Below are positions 12,046 through 23,440 of a DNA stretch of 64,000 nt, one piece after another. The notes below the pieces were generated by a model. The model saw only the letters and a program-made list of their open reading frames with translations. It did no database searches and was not told the DNA's origin. The stretch comes from Macrobrachium rosenbergii (Eukaryota > Arthropoda > Malacostraca > Decapoda > Palaemonidae). Numbering within the stretch: position 1 is the stretch's first letter; the number at the start of each line of letters is the position of its first letter. Position numbers and translations under genes: made by a program. The stretch covers positions 37,932,913 through 37,996,912 of the forward strand of contig NC_089753.1 of the NCBI RefSeq assembly GCF_040412425.1, read 5' to 3'.

Positions 12046-12320
12046 ATGGAAGAGCACAGTTAGGATGCATCCCTGTATTTTACTTACACAACAATTCATA
12101 TGGGGCATACCCTAGTCTACCAGGATAAGCAAGGTTCCCAATACCCACGTCAGGTCAGGGATGGCAGTTAGGATGCAAGACTGTAGTTGGCCTTGTAAAA
12201 ATTTTGGTAACCTTTAAAGTTAAAAGCGGGAAACCACGTAGGCTGCTTTTCAGACTATCAAGACCTAGGCTATATCAATCCAAAGCACCCTAACTTTCTC
12301 ACACAAGCCTTTCCGATGTT

Positions 12321-12839
12321 GGTAATTCTAACCCGACTGTCCGCGGTGAGCTAGACTGTGGCAGTTGACGTTTTCCTATGTCATTTTACTTGCTTTACAT
12401 GAACTTAAAGTAATATTTTGTCGGCCGGTTGTAACTAAACTGTAATTGACCTTTGAAGACTACACAACTTTAATTACCTAACGCAGGGTAGGTCTAAGCC
12501 GGCATTCCGCGGCAAGCCGCCCCCCCATAGCTCATACAGCAAAATTGTAACCAGTAAACACCCCCAAAAATACTAACCTAACGTACCCTAGAGGTGTTTA
12601 CTGGTTACAATTTTGCTGTATTAGCTATGGAGGAGGGGGGGGGCTTACCGCAGAATGTCGGCTTAGACCTACCCCGGGTTAGGTAATTCAAGTCGTGTAG
12701 TCTTCAAAGGTCAATTACAGTTTAGTTACAACCGGCCGACAAAATATTACTTTAAATTCTTGTAAAGCAAGTAAAATAACATAGAAAACCGCCATTTGCC
12801 ACAGTCTAGCTCACTGCAGACAGCCGGCTTAGAATTACC
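12321..12839. mobile_element. long-arm foldback element (519 bp)
   Basis: Bases 12,321-12,562 and 12,593-12,839 are inverted copies of each other at about 90% by eye, separated by a 30-base loop. Ends are GGTAATTCTAA and TTAGAATTACC. The 8 bp on each side are CCGATGTT and CCGATTTT, matching at 7 of 8, as expected of a target-site duplication from an hAT- or P-type transposase. Each arm contains CGGCCGGTTGTAAC and TTTACTTGCTTTACA blocks that recur in the neighbouring composite element. There is no coding sequence. A transcript across it would fold into one long hairpin. Confidence 0.85.
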
Positions 12840-15800
12840 CCGATTTTTAGTGTTACTTTGGGGGATCCAGAAGGGGCAAGGCCCCCAACTCCTCGGCCAG
12901 GTCGTGGCACGCCGCCCTAAGTGAGGTTAAGAAGGTAAGGTTTGGTCAGGTAATGACGTGGCATTCTAGGAATGGTTAATTTTTCATAATCGGAACCTGT
13001 TCCCGTCGAAATACACTCGCCCCATAGGAATCTGGATACCGAAAATAATACGTGAATATATATGGTTTATTTACTGGTGCTTAACTGCAAGAATGACAAT
13101 AACGGAATGGCCCACAGTGTAAGAGCCATTGCCTACCTAAAAGCCTATGCTCGGTCTGAAAAATATCTCTACTAGGATTCCCACCAAAATCATTATAGCC
13201 TAAGACACTCATTTCACCTTAATTAATCTTACCAGATAAATTAACACGAAACAATGGTCAATTTTCAAAAGACCACTTCCAACCTTAGTAACGAAACCTG
13301 TCGTCCGGGGAATCACGAGCAAATGACAACCGTCGCCGGTAGAGCACCGGATGAGAGATACACCAAAAATCCAAGGACTGCTAAGCACCCATGAACGTCT
13401 ACACAATCGAAGAAACTACGGGATCCTTAAAAGAAAAGTTCCTCAAACGTACGTATACGATGAAGTAAAAAATTTACAATTTCTTATATAATCCTTTATT
13501 TTTGCATTAACAGACGTCGATCTTTCAGAATATCGTATATTTGGGGAATCAAAGGCACTATTTAAGGGCCTCAGGTATTGCTGATGGAGATGAACTGTAG
13601 TTAACAAATCGACAGGTGGCCGAATTCAAATTACCGTACTCTGAGATATCCGTTCATGGATTATTTCAGTTAGCTTTGCATATTTGATGGAAATACCTTG
13701 TGACGCAAGACTTAACATAATATTGTTCAGCGGACGCTGTCGAATGCTTTCTTGCAATCAACAGAGTAATATGATGAATTTCAAAAAGAAGAGGAAATGA
13801 AGTTTTGTTGTGCTGTATTGTATCATAATCAAACTGGAGAATTTTGCACTAAATACGTGAGACTCCTTAGCATATAGTTATCAAGTGTTTTTACTGTAAA
13901 TTCCCATCGCTTATTCTGACAATTAATTAGAGTTTTTTTTTTTTTTTACAATAAGGCTTAGTTCGTCTGAAGCGTACATTAGCATAAAGTTATAATTTTC
14001 AAATTTTACAATACAGCATTTTATTAAAAAATCTTATTTATCTGTTAAATGAGGACTCTGTGAATTTTCACAAACGGAAATTTTTGTATCCAGCAAAGAA
14101 AAAAATATGCATATAAAAAGCACAACACAAGGCAGCATACAGAGATCTGATCAGCACATACACTTAATTATCGCGTGTTAAGTTTCCCTACTTCCGCAAG
14201 AAAAGTCCCACCATTAACCGCAATAAATGTACGCTGCCAGGTATAGTGTATGGTTTTTTTTTTCTTTATCACCTCCCACCTGGCTATCAAACAACCATTA
14301 TTGTGTGCGACCCTTCCACCTTATGTGCAGTACCTTCAAGTCTTACATAGTCAATAAAACAAAAAACTCCCCTCAAGTCCTATCTAGATATTAGAATTCA
14401 TCAGTTTGCACACCTTGCTAAGCCAAATCGCATGACAAAGTTGTAAAGTTGTGTGTGTGAGAGAGAGAGAGAACACCATCTTAAAGGTTTAGGTTACGAA
14501 CACAGCAGAAGTTTCCGTTTTCTTTAAAATAAAATTTCATGCTAAAGAAAACAGAAGCCTAAAATTAAATGGCTAGCTTTGTTATATGTTACTATGGTTT
14601 AAGTATTTTGCTAATGACTGTTACTGCCTACTCATCTTACACCAGCAATCTATGCCTATCATATGAATGCGAGGTAATAATATAATATCCTGTAAATGCT
14701 AAGCAATAATGTAAAACTGCAACACCTACTTGTTTTTTCTCGAACACCTCTTCGTCCTATGCACCGAAATGAATTTAATTTGGCAGTACTTTCTGTTACG
14801 GTGCCTTCTTGTTCTTGCAATAAACTATGACATTAAGCCAGAATTTTGGTGACTTCCTTATTTGTCTCAACTTCCATGGTATGATTTTGTTACCGTAGCT
14901 GTCAACCTGGCCATCTGGAGATACATACCTTCTTCAGTGTGCTTGTAAACGTTGTTCAGCTGAGCTGTTGAATGTTTTAATCCCGCACGAGCCTAAGGCG
15001 TCGTACTTAGCGTTTATAAACCCAGGTAAAACGCAACAAGAAACCGGTATTTTTCATCTTATACGGTCATGGTAATAAAAATGATAATCTCGCAAGTCGC
15101 ATCATACGGCCGCAAGCATGCATTTCACACTACACATTCCGAAGAGGTCACTGTGCTGTTACCATTGCATTATCCTTACGATTGAGCAGATTCCTGTCTT
15201 TCTGGTTTCTGTCTTACTTTTTTTTTTTTGAGAAATGGTCCACTCATGAACCTCGGTACAATATGCTAAAAACCTATCCTCCGAAATAACGGCAACTTCA
15301 ACAAACTCCTCTGTGAATACCAACCGTTAGTCTGTTTTGTTTAAAGTTATCCTGTCTACACAAAATCATCAAACAGCCAGCTCCAGTTCTTAACTTCAGC
15401 ACTGTAAGGTTAACCACCCAGGTAATCTTTGGTTTGTGGAAAGTTTTACAAACCCGAGGCCTATTAGGTTCTGAAACCGGCCTGTGGCCTTACAAACTAA
15501 AGTTTTGGTAAAGTTGTGTTTTGAATAATTTTTAGCCATAAGTCAATTAATATACCTTAGAAATGTAGCTGCGTTTGGGAATCAATATCTTTTAAGATGT
15601 GAAAGTATATGACGAAAAATTGTCTCTTAGTTCTTTAATGTAATATTATAACTCCAGCTCAAGAGAGCCATTTTCGAATAGCTCCACTTGGCGACTTCTT
15701 TTGCTGCCAAGCTTTTGAGTTCTGTTCCAGTTCACCATTTCTTAGTTCAGTAACATTTATTTCCCATTTTAAAACCCTGTTCATCAATTACTTTTGGAAC

Positions 15801-16408
15801 ATAACATATTCATTTTGACCTTTCTCGACTCATTCATGACTGGACCATTTGCCAAGACATTAAAATAAACTCAAGAGTTACTTTTTAGAGCGTTGGATTT
15901 TGACCAAGTCATTTAAGCATCAGAGCTTTCAGTGTCACCCCTCATGGTACCCTATTCATTGATTTTGTCCTCAGAATGAACTAGAATGGAGATAATTCAA
16001 CTGATTTTACTTGTGGGAAGAAATGAGAAAAACATTACTTAGGGTATCCCGTTCTTTAGGAGTTGTCATTCGGGGAAGGACTGTACAGTCCACAACACTC
16101 AATAAGGCATTTTTCTTTTATGGTCTACAGGATTGCATGAATTATATCTATCCTTAGATGGATATAATTCATGCAACGAGGGTGAAATAAAGATTTCGTA
16201 TTACATCACGGAGAGTGTCCAATAATCACCTGCAGACACGTTTCAACGTTTTTACATCAAGTTTTATGGATGATACAAAAAAAAGTCAATTCACCAATTT
16301 ATATCATTTGCAACGTAAGAAAGATTAGGAAAAAAACGTTGTCTATATCAAAAGGTAGACATGATTGTAGAAGGCAAGTGACATGATATTATTAATAATA
16401 ATAATCTC
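12840..16408. other. 3' flank of the kinase-like gene, no gene recognised
   Basis: Short open frames only, including 65 codons at 13,209-13,406 on the minus strand with no recognisable motif. The 3' UTR of the kinase-like gene must begin at the high-coordinate end, but I see no AATAAA in the first 300 bases after the stop. There is a short GA tract near 14,457 and several T runs. Confidence 0.5.
16133..16176. repeat. 44-bp palindrome
   Basis: TTGCATGAATTATATC and its exact complement flank a 12-base loop. It lies about 230 bases downstream of the kinase-like stop codon, in the probable 3' UTR or just beyond, and could form a stem in the RNA. Confidence 0.8.
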
Positions 16409-17326
16409 TTAGACAGAGGAGTAGCTTGTAGAGGCACTGAATGACGGTGATGAGGAAGATGAGGAATTGAGCCACGAAAATGAGGAGGAGGAGGAGGAGG
16501 AAGAAGAAGAGTGCTGCCAGGCATGGTTTCTTCGGCGCTGTCTGACGGATGATGTCGGTGACGTGAATCGGAGCAACTCTGCCAAAAAACGCCTGGGACT
16601 AGAAACTCGCCCTTGGGGAGTCTGGGCCTCTTCTCCACCTCCTCCCCCTCCATCTGTCTGCTGCTGCCTTTCTCTCTGCTGTTGCTGCTGCTGTAAATGC
16701 TGTCGGCGATCCCTTAGAGTGAGTTGTGTAACACCACTCTGCAGCCAAGATTGCTGTTGCGACTGGCTGGCTGTGCCATTGAAGTCCTGGCTGTCAGCTC
16801 TGTCCCTTGACTTGATCACCCAGTCATCCTCGAGGTACTTAAACACTTCCTTGGCAGCATAACGCGACCAGCCTCTAGGTTCAAGAAGACGTCTCAGAAG
16901 GCGTAGAAGACGGACAGTAAATCTTTTGAAAGGCCTGGGGACTCTGGTCGACTTGACCCTTTGCCAATTCCTAAAAGCAGCGTATTCCTGATCGCTGACA
17001 TTGCTAGTGGCCCAGGGCTGGACCCCGGTCAGGCAATGAATGATGAGGACTCCCAGTGCCCACGAATCCAAGGATGTGCCCGAGTAATATCCTTCTGAAC
17101 CATCACCAGTGCACAGTTCCGGTGGATTGTAAGCCCCGGCACTGATCCTACGTCTGACATACGCCCCACCTCTGCAAGTCGAGCCAAAGTCGGTGATTTT
17201 GACGAGTGATAGATTAGCTTTGAAGATCAAGATGTTTTCCGGGACCAGGTTACCATGGACGAGCTGGAAACTGTGCATATACGTCAGACCACTGGCTACC
17301 TGCTCTGCAACCCATCTGGTACGAAC
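16409..17326 (-). CDS. kinase-like gene, last coding exon (C-lobe and tail)
   Basis: Begins after acceptor TTTTGTTTTAAG, phase 0, and ends at TAA (16,411-16,409). It encodes VRTRWVAEQVASGLTYMHS (helix E), the degenerate catalytic loop VHGNLVPENIL, ITDFGSTCRGG, SAGAYNPPELC, the helix F stretch SLDSWALGVLIIHCLTG, and a final YAAKEVFKYLEDDW. The last ~135 residues are low complexity: a Gln/Arg run, a Gly run, then Ser runs. The underlying (GAG/CTG)-type codon repeats suggest the tail varies in length between individuals. Confidence 0.85.
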   Translation of the reverse strand, partial: VRTRWVAEQVASGLTYMHSFQLVHGNLVPENILIFKANLSLVKITDFGSTCRGGAYVRRRISAGAYNPPELCTGDGSEGYYSGTSLDSWALGVLIIHCLTGVQPWATSNVSDQEYAAFRNWQRVKSTRVPRPFKRFTVRLLRLLRRLLEPRGWSRYAAKEVFKYLEDDWVIKSRDRADSQDFNGTASQSQQQSWLQSGVTQLTLRDRRQHLQQQQQQRERQQQTDGGGGGGEEAQTPQGRVSSPRRFLAELLRFTSPTSSVRQRRRNHAWQHSSSSSSSSSSFSWLNSSSSSSPSFSASTSYSSV

Positions 17327-18431
17327 CTTAAAACAAAAGCAAGTTATAAATTAATATGCGAAAACGTCATTCACTTGGTAGTAAAAGTAACAAATACAAA
17401 ATACCAAAGACTGAATAAAGTTTTTTTTTTTTTTACAATTACTTGAGATTTTGGTATGACTACTAAAGAACCACAAATAAGCCAGGTTAATACATCCCTG
17501 TATCACAGACAAATTAGAGGATGGTTTTATAGTACAATTAATATTAAAAAGCAAGGTATGCATTATCAAAACAAAGTTCCATAAGCATAAAATTGGTTAA
17601 TTTGTAAGAGACGCATCGCACCGACCGCGGTCTCTTTCGAGCACACGTGTGTGTTCGTCATCCATCGGAGGAGACAGACGGAAATATTGTATGGTAGAAG
17701 TTGCGTTCCTTGAGAGTGAGAAAACGGGATGCTCTTGTTTTTGTCTTGGACCCTCCGATGGATGACAAACACACACGTGTGCTCGAAAGATACCGCGATC
17801 GGTGCGATGCGTCTCTTACAAATTTAGCAGATTTCACACTGCTTGCTTGGAAGTATGACAGTTTCTGCAATACCTAAATTCATAAATAGGAAATTAATTA
17901 CTAAGCTTACACGCAAAATAGACTGTACCAGTGTTAAACGCACTGTTCAGTTTTTCTTTTATTAAATAACCCTTTCATATGACAAGAGGGAAATGATAAA
18001 AATCCTTTTGTTGATTTACTTAGTAACAGTGAAGAAAATGCCGCTCCGTTCTATAAAGTAATAATCGCCTAATGAAGTCGGGTATTGTTTAATGAAAGAC
18101 TTCATAATTTGATTAAACGACAGATCAGAAACTGAATCTTTTTATTTTTGAGAGGGAGAGAGAGATAAAATTATGAAAGAAAAGTATTGTAGTCATACAT
18201 TAATAGTCTATATCGGGCCATTAATTGGGCGGCAGTTCGGAATCGAATCACTGACCTTAAAACTGAGAGACCAGTGGGGCAAGAAAGTGCTACTTTTCCG
18301 GCTTTCAGCAAGTATTTATGGGGTGAGGTTGCTGGCCCTCCCTTTCCCTGATCCATGGGCGTTAAAGAGAGTTTCTGGATGGCTTTTCTCGGAGGTCATC
18401 CTTCCAAGTAACTCTTACATTAGGTAGATTG

Positions 18432-18521
<90 letters not shown>

Positions 18522-21500
18522 ATATTTCCGTTAGAATCGAAAATTATACCGAGAAATACAATTTAATCTCTGACTAAAATGATCATGAAGGCCAGTTACA
18601 AATAGGTAAAGAATGATTTGATATTGTAGCATGAAACATATAAACAATTGAAATAAACTGAGCAGAAATAATAACTCTGAAGTGATAGAGCATCAACTAG
18701 ATTATTTTACAAGTGTCTGAAGTTAAGTCAGCAAACACTTTGTTGTTCACATTAGAAACACTTAAGGAACAAACGCGAAAGACTAAAATCTTCGTCATCT
18801 TTCATTTCCGTAGAATCCTGAGGCCATTCGTTGGACTCGAACATCCTTGGTAGCGTCTCTGAGTAAAGACTGTCTAGTTTGGACGATTTTCTTCTGTGAC
18901 TTATTGGGCTGACAGTAATATAGATCCTCGGCTTGAACTGGGTAGTGTATTAATATTTTTTTGGTGGATTTGTGTTTGTATCGAAACCAAGAAAAATGCA
19001 AAGCAAGGTAGGCCTATAATGTGTCAATCGTAAATTAAGTACAGCAGTTAGGTTTCAGAAAGCGTGATGGAAAAAAAAGGTAAATTACGAAAGTAAAAAT
19101 TAATCGTTTTCAAAGTAAGAACCATCCTTGTTCTCGTCAGAAATTTGGCTATACTACTTTTGCTTATTTCCTTCCTTAGCTATTTTTGTCCGACCTCTCC
19201 AACTCCCTCTTTTCTCTGTTGTAAGTGCTGAATGGTTAACAATGCTCCCGTGCTTGTCCTTATAACGTAAATTTCATGATTCTTCCTTTCAGCAAGAAAG
19301 ACCAATACTAACGCCAACAACCTTCGTCGTGTAAGTGTGAGGAATGGTTGATTGATATGTAATACTCGTTGAAACTATGGGAATTCGGGAACAGACAATT
19401 ACTTTTAAAGATTTATATATTTAAATAACGGATTAGTTATAATCCCGATCTATCTTACATTAAACTGCATGACGCCGACTCATCTAACAAAAGATAGTCG
19501 CTTCAAATGTTCCTTTATATCATTTTATTATAAGTACCGTCTTCAGTTTATGACATGAACATTTCGTGTCTTAAATTACATGCACTAATGAACAAATGGA
19601 ATAGGGAAATAAGCAAGAGACTGCTCCGAGACACTTTACAGTATCAGTAGTTATTAAAGCTTCGATAGATGCTATGGAGCTGGCTTTTAATTCAGTCGAC
19701 TTAAATCTGTAACATATCAGTCAAAATACCCATGGCAATAAGGCATTATTACGAAGATGCGTACTAGTTTCTAAACATTACTGAAACTAAGTTCACCAAG
19801 CTTTAGTCTTGAAGTGGAATAAACGACACAACGCTTTTTCTATACATTTTTCTTCATAACTTCCAACAAACTATTCTGAGCCTCACACAACATTTTGCAC
19901 AAGGCGGACAAGTCTCGCTACAATGGTAGTTGGGGTAGGAAAGCCAAAGTGCCAACGGAAATTTATGTGATAACTTGCTACAGATGACATGCTGTGTTGT
20001 TACTGAGAAAAAGTTGTATGTTGCGTAATGGTATCAACAAAACAAATTGCCACCTCAGACTGATGGAACAAGCCATCAGCAGGTGGCGGTGAACTTATAT
20101 GAAATTTAATCGGTTAAAAAGATCTTAAATTTTATAATTAGGTCAAGCAGGAATAGCCGCACAGGAAGAAGATGAATGGGACGGAGGGCGGAGTTATCAG
20201 AAAAATGGGATATGGTTAACATGTATGTTCGAAAACCTCAATTCAAGTCATAAACCAAGAGTCCAGTGGTTACCTCTTCGATAGCCTTGGAGCGGAGCAA
20301 ACTACCGAGATCCCCGAAGGGAGCGTATTCCATCGGATAGACCAGGTAGAGGTCAGTCTGGAAAAGTCTGGAAGTGGCCACCGCAATGCTGGGGTGGTCG
20401 AAGTGAGACGCATAGTGGTGCTCCCTCTGCACCTCTCTCCTTCGGCACATGTCACGACAAATGGCTTTCAGGACGACCTCTTCGCCCGAAGCGCGGTCGG
20501 CTGCCAAGTACACCTGAGGGTGGGATCAATATATCTTTAAATGCCATATCACGATATCAGGTATATCATGCGAGTTAAAAGGCAGTCATGAATATTAGCT
20601 GGTTTAATATCGTGCAAGTTAAAGACTATCTTCGGTATAATAATATCGTGCAAGTTAAAGACTGTCTTAATTTAAGTATACCTTAGTTTTACCAGACCAC
20701 TGAGCTGACTAACAGCTCTCCTTTATAGGGCTGGCCCGAAGGATTAGACTTATTTTACGTGGCTAAGAACCAATTGGTTACTTAGCAACGGGACCTACAG
20801 CTTATTGTAGAATCCGAACCACATTATAGCGAGAAATGAATTTCTATCACCAGAAATAAATTCCTCTAACTCTTCATCAGCCGGCCGGTTAAAGACTGTC
20901 TTGAATATCATCATACAAGCAAACTATCGAAATATACATTAATTTTAAAAACCAACTTGGGAATTATCTTTTAGTTGAGTGAAACAATGCGAGAGTATGC
21001 TACTTATTTATATTTGAAGAACAAATGTAAAAGGGTATGCAAGGAAGTGCACACCAACATGTCTGATTCTACATCTAAACTAGCGCACAACGAGAAAGAA
21101 TATCATTCGAGTTCTACACCTTACAAATGGTTGTTTTAGATGCGGTAAACGATAGCTTTTTCCGTTAAGATTTGTTCGTTCTTTGTTTCCGTTCTTAAAG
21201 TCATGATACTGTTATGACTCCATGCTGAATAAATCCCAAATCCTCTTAAACCCTTGATAATGACAAAACTTAAGAAAAATGTCTTTGGCATTTTTCTTCT
21301 AAACTATGAGACAATTACTGGTTTAGAAACAGCAGAGGTTGTGCTGGCGTCAGCCATCCTTGCAGCTCATAAATTAGGGATGAATGATTATGATTTCCCT
21401 TTTCTTAACTTTAGTAAGCTTAAACTTAGCTTAACAGCAGTTCCATGATTTCCTATTCAAACAGTAGTTACATCAGCCACTCCCTGTCTCTTCTAATGTT

Positions 21501-22218
21501 TCACTTGATTTCCTTCCCTCGTATTGTTTTTCAGTTCATATTTAAAAGAGAAGCACTTTATTATGGGGATAATTTCTCCTTACGGCCCCTTTGGCCTCCT
21601 ATGTTCAAAATCCCTACCCAAGATTTTCTCTCGTTTTATTAATGTCTCTCTGAGTGATTTAACTGCAGCTGCACAAATGCCAATAACTTCTACTACGCAT
21701 AATGACAAGGATTTGTCATACATTACTATCAGATTTAGAGTATAACAGACCTGCTAAAATAAGTAAATCATGGTTAGTGAAAGCCTGGTCTCCACTCGGC
21801 CTCACTCCCCACCGCAAATTCCTGAGATGTATGCTAGTATTGCACCACCCCTGGTTTTTTTGCCATGCCCCTAGGTTGGGTTAGGTTAGGATAGATGAGT
21901 AACTCGCGATAAAATCGGGTGTGGGAAACATATCGAGATTATTTTCAAGAAAATTCTATGGTTAGTTTTCAAGATATGGCGTCCCGCTTTTTTTTCAGGG
22001 AAAGGTCCCAGTACTCGGTTACATCTCGGGAAAATGCCTCCCCATCCCGCCCTCGCAAAGAAAAATCATGCTAAACAACACCGCCGCCACATCTTACTTA
22101 CATTTCCCATCCTTCCATGGTTGAGGATGGTGATGATGTCATAATGGTCACTGAGGGACTCCTCTGGAAGATCACAACTGCTGCTTCCCGATGCTGTTGA
22201 CTCTAACCTCGCTAACAT
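16409..22218 (-). CDS. SBK-like protein kinase family member, predicted pseudokinase (three coding exons, 424 aa)
   Basis: Joining 22,218-22,102, 20,513-20,274 and 17,326-16,409 on the minus strand gives 39 + 80 + 305 residues, all introns phase 0. The product is a single kinase domain (about residues 25-288) plus a low-complexity tail. It most resembles the SH3-binding domain kinase (SBK) family. The ATP-side lysine is present (VVLKAI, K55), as are a helix-C Glu candidate (E70), DFG (165-167) and PPEL (187-190). The glycine loop is NHGRMGNV, lacking the first Gly. The catalytic loop reads HGNLVPEN (143-150): the expected Arg-Asp is Gly-Asn and the following Lys is Val. Loss of the catalytic Asp predicts no phosphotransfer, so a scaffolding or allosteric role is more likely. 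The length is close to what I recall for vertebrate SBK1. Family assignment is fairly sure; subfamily less so. Confidence 0.85.
17599..17825. mobile_element. inverted-repeat element in the second intron of the kinase-like gene
   Basis: Bases 17,599-17,671 and 17,752-17,825 are inverted copies with few mismatches; ends read AATTTGTAAGAGACGC. The 80-bp centre is unique here. Both arms contain CACACGTGTG, with a CACGTG E-box core, and CpG-rich GCATCGCACCGA. There is no coding capacity. I could not define a target-site duplication. It differs in sequence from the other inverted-repeat families in the window. Confidence 0.85.
18434..18521 (+). repeat. (CT)n then (AC)n compound microsatellite
   Basis: About 32 CT units run directly into about 11 AC units, within the second intron of the kinase-like gene. 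Confidence 0.98.
20274..20513 (-). CDS. kinase-like gene, second coding exon (N-lobe)
   Basis: Bounded by acceptor CCACCCTCAG and donor GAG|GTAACC; 80 codons, phase 0 at both ends. It completes the glycine loop (VYLAADRASG), carries VVLKAICR with the ATP-binding Lys, the helix-C region RREVQREHHYASHFDHP, and the hinge region LYLVYPMEYAPFGDLGSLL. The hinge and the small-residue run after it look like a normal kinase. Confidence 0.85.
20690..20893 (+). repeat. dispersed repeat B, near-complete copy
   Basis: It starts CCAGACCACTGAGCTGACTA, includes GGCCCGAAGGATTAGACTTA, GGTTACTTAGCAACGGGACC and TATAGCGAGAAATGAATTTC, and ends with CCGGCCGG. A truncated relative is at 50,523-50,600. I remember near-identical text as abundant in decapod transcripts and genomes; that is recall and not a search. 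It lies in the first intron between coding exons, antisense to the gene if read as written. Confidence 0.7.
22102..22218 (-). CDS. kinase-like gene, first coding exon
   Basis: The first ATG lies two bases after an acceptor (TTCATTACAG, exon from 22,220), so 5' UTR must lie on at least one upstream exon. The exon encodes 39 residues ending ILNHGRMGN, the start of the glycine-rich loop, and is followed by donor GTAAGT. The N-terminus is Ser-rich (ASGSSSC). Confidence 0.8.
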
Positions 22219-22265
22219 ATCTGTAATGAAAGAACGGTGTCTTCAGTGCAATAGAGTGAATGAAA

Positions 22266-22266
<1 letters not shown>

Positions 22267-22317
<51 letters not shown>

Positions 22318-22446
22318 TATTTAATTATTTTTGTCTATCTCAGTCATCTTTTAGACTGGGTGGTATTTATAGTGTGGGGCTCCGGGTTGCATCCTGCCTC
22401 CTTAGGAGTCCATCTTGATGGCGCCCATTAACAGCAGATGTTTAAA

Positions 22447-22500
<54 letters not shown>
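22267..22500 (+). repeat. two (ATT)n microsatellites
   Basis: ATT units fill 22,267-22,319 and 22,447-22,500, separated by 127 bp of unique sequence. They lie just upstream of the first coding exon of the kinase-like gene. Confidence 0.95.
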
Positions 22501-22503
<3 letters not shown>

Positions 22504-22810
22504 AAGATGAACCCTATTCATATGAAACAACCCCACAGGGACCAGTGACTTGAAATTCAAGCTTCCCAAGAACATGGAGTTCATTAGGAAGAAGTAACAG
22601 AAGGTAAAGGAAAATTACTCTTAAGTACTCATTGCCGTGAATACTTGTACAGTGGATCTAAATGACCTAGGGTGGGAACAAAATGGTACTATATCTAGTA
22701 AACTAAACTCGTATAATGGAAGATAAAGGCCTCCCGCTGAATAAGGGGGAATATACTGTATATGCTACAGGCATGTTTTATGCTTCATTATTCATTGGTT
22801 ACACAATTTG

Positions 22811-23013
22811 ATTTTCTGTACGCCAGGCGCCTACTGTGGAATTTTCTGTACGCCAGACGCCTACTGTGAAACACAATCATATCTGCCGTGAAGAATGGAT
22901 TGCAAAAGTGTATTCATTGCATAACAGATTGCAAAAGTGTATTCATTGCATAACAGATTGCAAAAGTATTCATTGCATAACAGACTGCAAAGTGTATTCA
23001 TTGCATAACAGTA
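22811..23013 (+). repeat. two small tandem repeats
   Basis: A 32-bp unit containing TTTTCTGTACGCCAG occurs twice (22,811-22,870). A 29-bp unit, GATTGCAAAAGTGTATTCAT plus TGCATAACA, follows four times (22,898-23,013), the last two with small deletions. Confidence 0.9.
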
Positions 23014-23104
23014 CTTCTAAAAATGTTTCATAGCCAAAACCCAATATCTGTGAACACCATATTCCGACCGTCGAAAGAAACTCGAACAGATGGATGATAT
23101 AGAT

Positions 23105-23440
23105 TACACGTGGCTTCTCCCCGCAGGGGGGTAGTGCCGTCATGCACCTAACGTGGTGCACCTTAGGCATTACTTAAAGTTCTCTGCAGCGTCCCTTCGG
23201 CCCACAGCTGCAACCCCTTTCATTTCTTCTACTCTACCCCCGTTCATATTCTCTTCCTTCCACCTGACTTTCCACCCTCTCTAACAATTGTTTCCTAGTG
23301 CAACTGCGAGGTTTTCCTCCCGTTACACCTTTAAAACCTTCTTATTATCAACTTCCCTTTCAGCGCTGAATGACCTCGTAGGTCCCAGCGCTTGGCCTTT
23401 GGCCTAAATTCTATATTCTATTCTATTCTACACACGGCTT
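23105..23440 (-). repeat. SINE-like repeat A, full-length copy
   Basis: Read on the minus strand it matches the copy at 53,283-53,595 over its whole length, with the ATAGAAT-type tail at the high-coordinate end here (TTCTATTCTATTCTA). Landmarks include GACCTCGTAGGTCCCAGCGC, GAGGTTTTCCTCC and GGTGCACCTTAGGCATTACT on the plus strand. No RNA polymerase III A or B box was evident, so calling it a SINE rests only on length, copy number and simple tail. Confidence 0.75.

Noticed and set aside
16467..16862. 131-codon plus-strand frame opposite the kinase-like gene
   Set aside because: It is the antisense shadow of the coding exon; its Glu, Pro and Cys runs mirror the Ser, Gly and Gln runs of the real protein.
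18190..18260. Possible tRNA-like B box on the minus strand (GATTCGATTCC)
   Set aside because: No A box or anticodon stem at the right distance; one short match is not enough.
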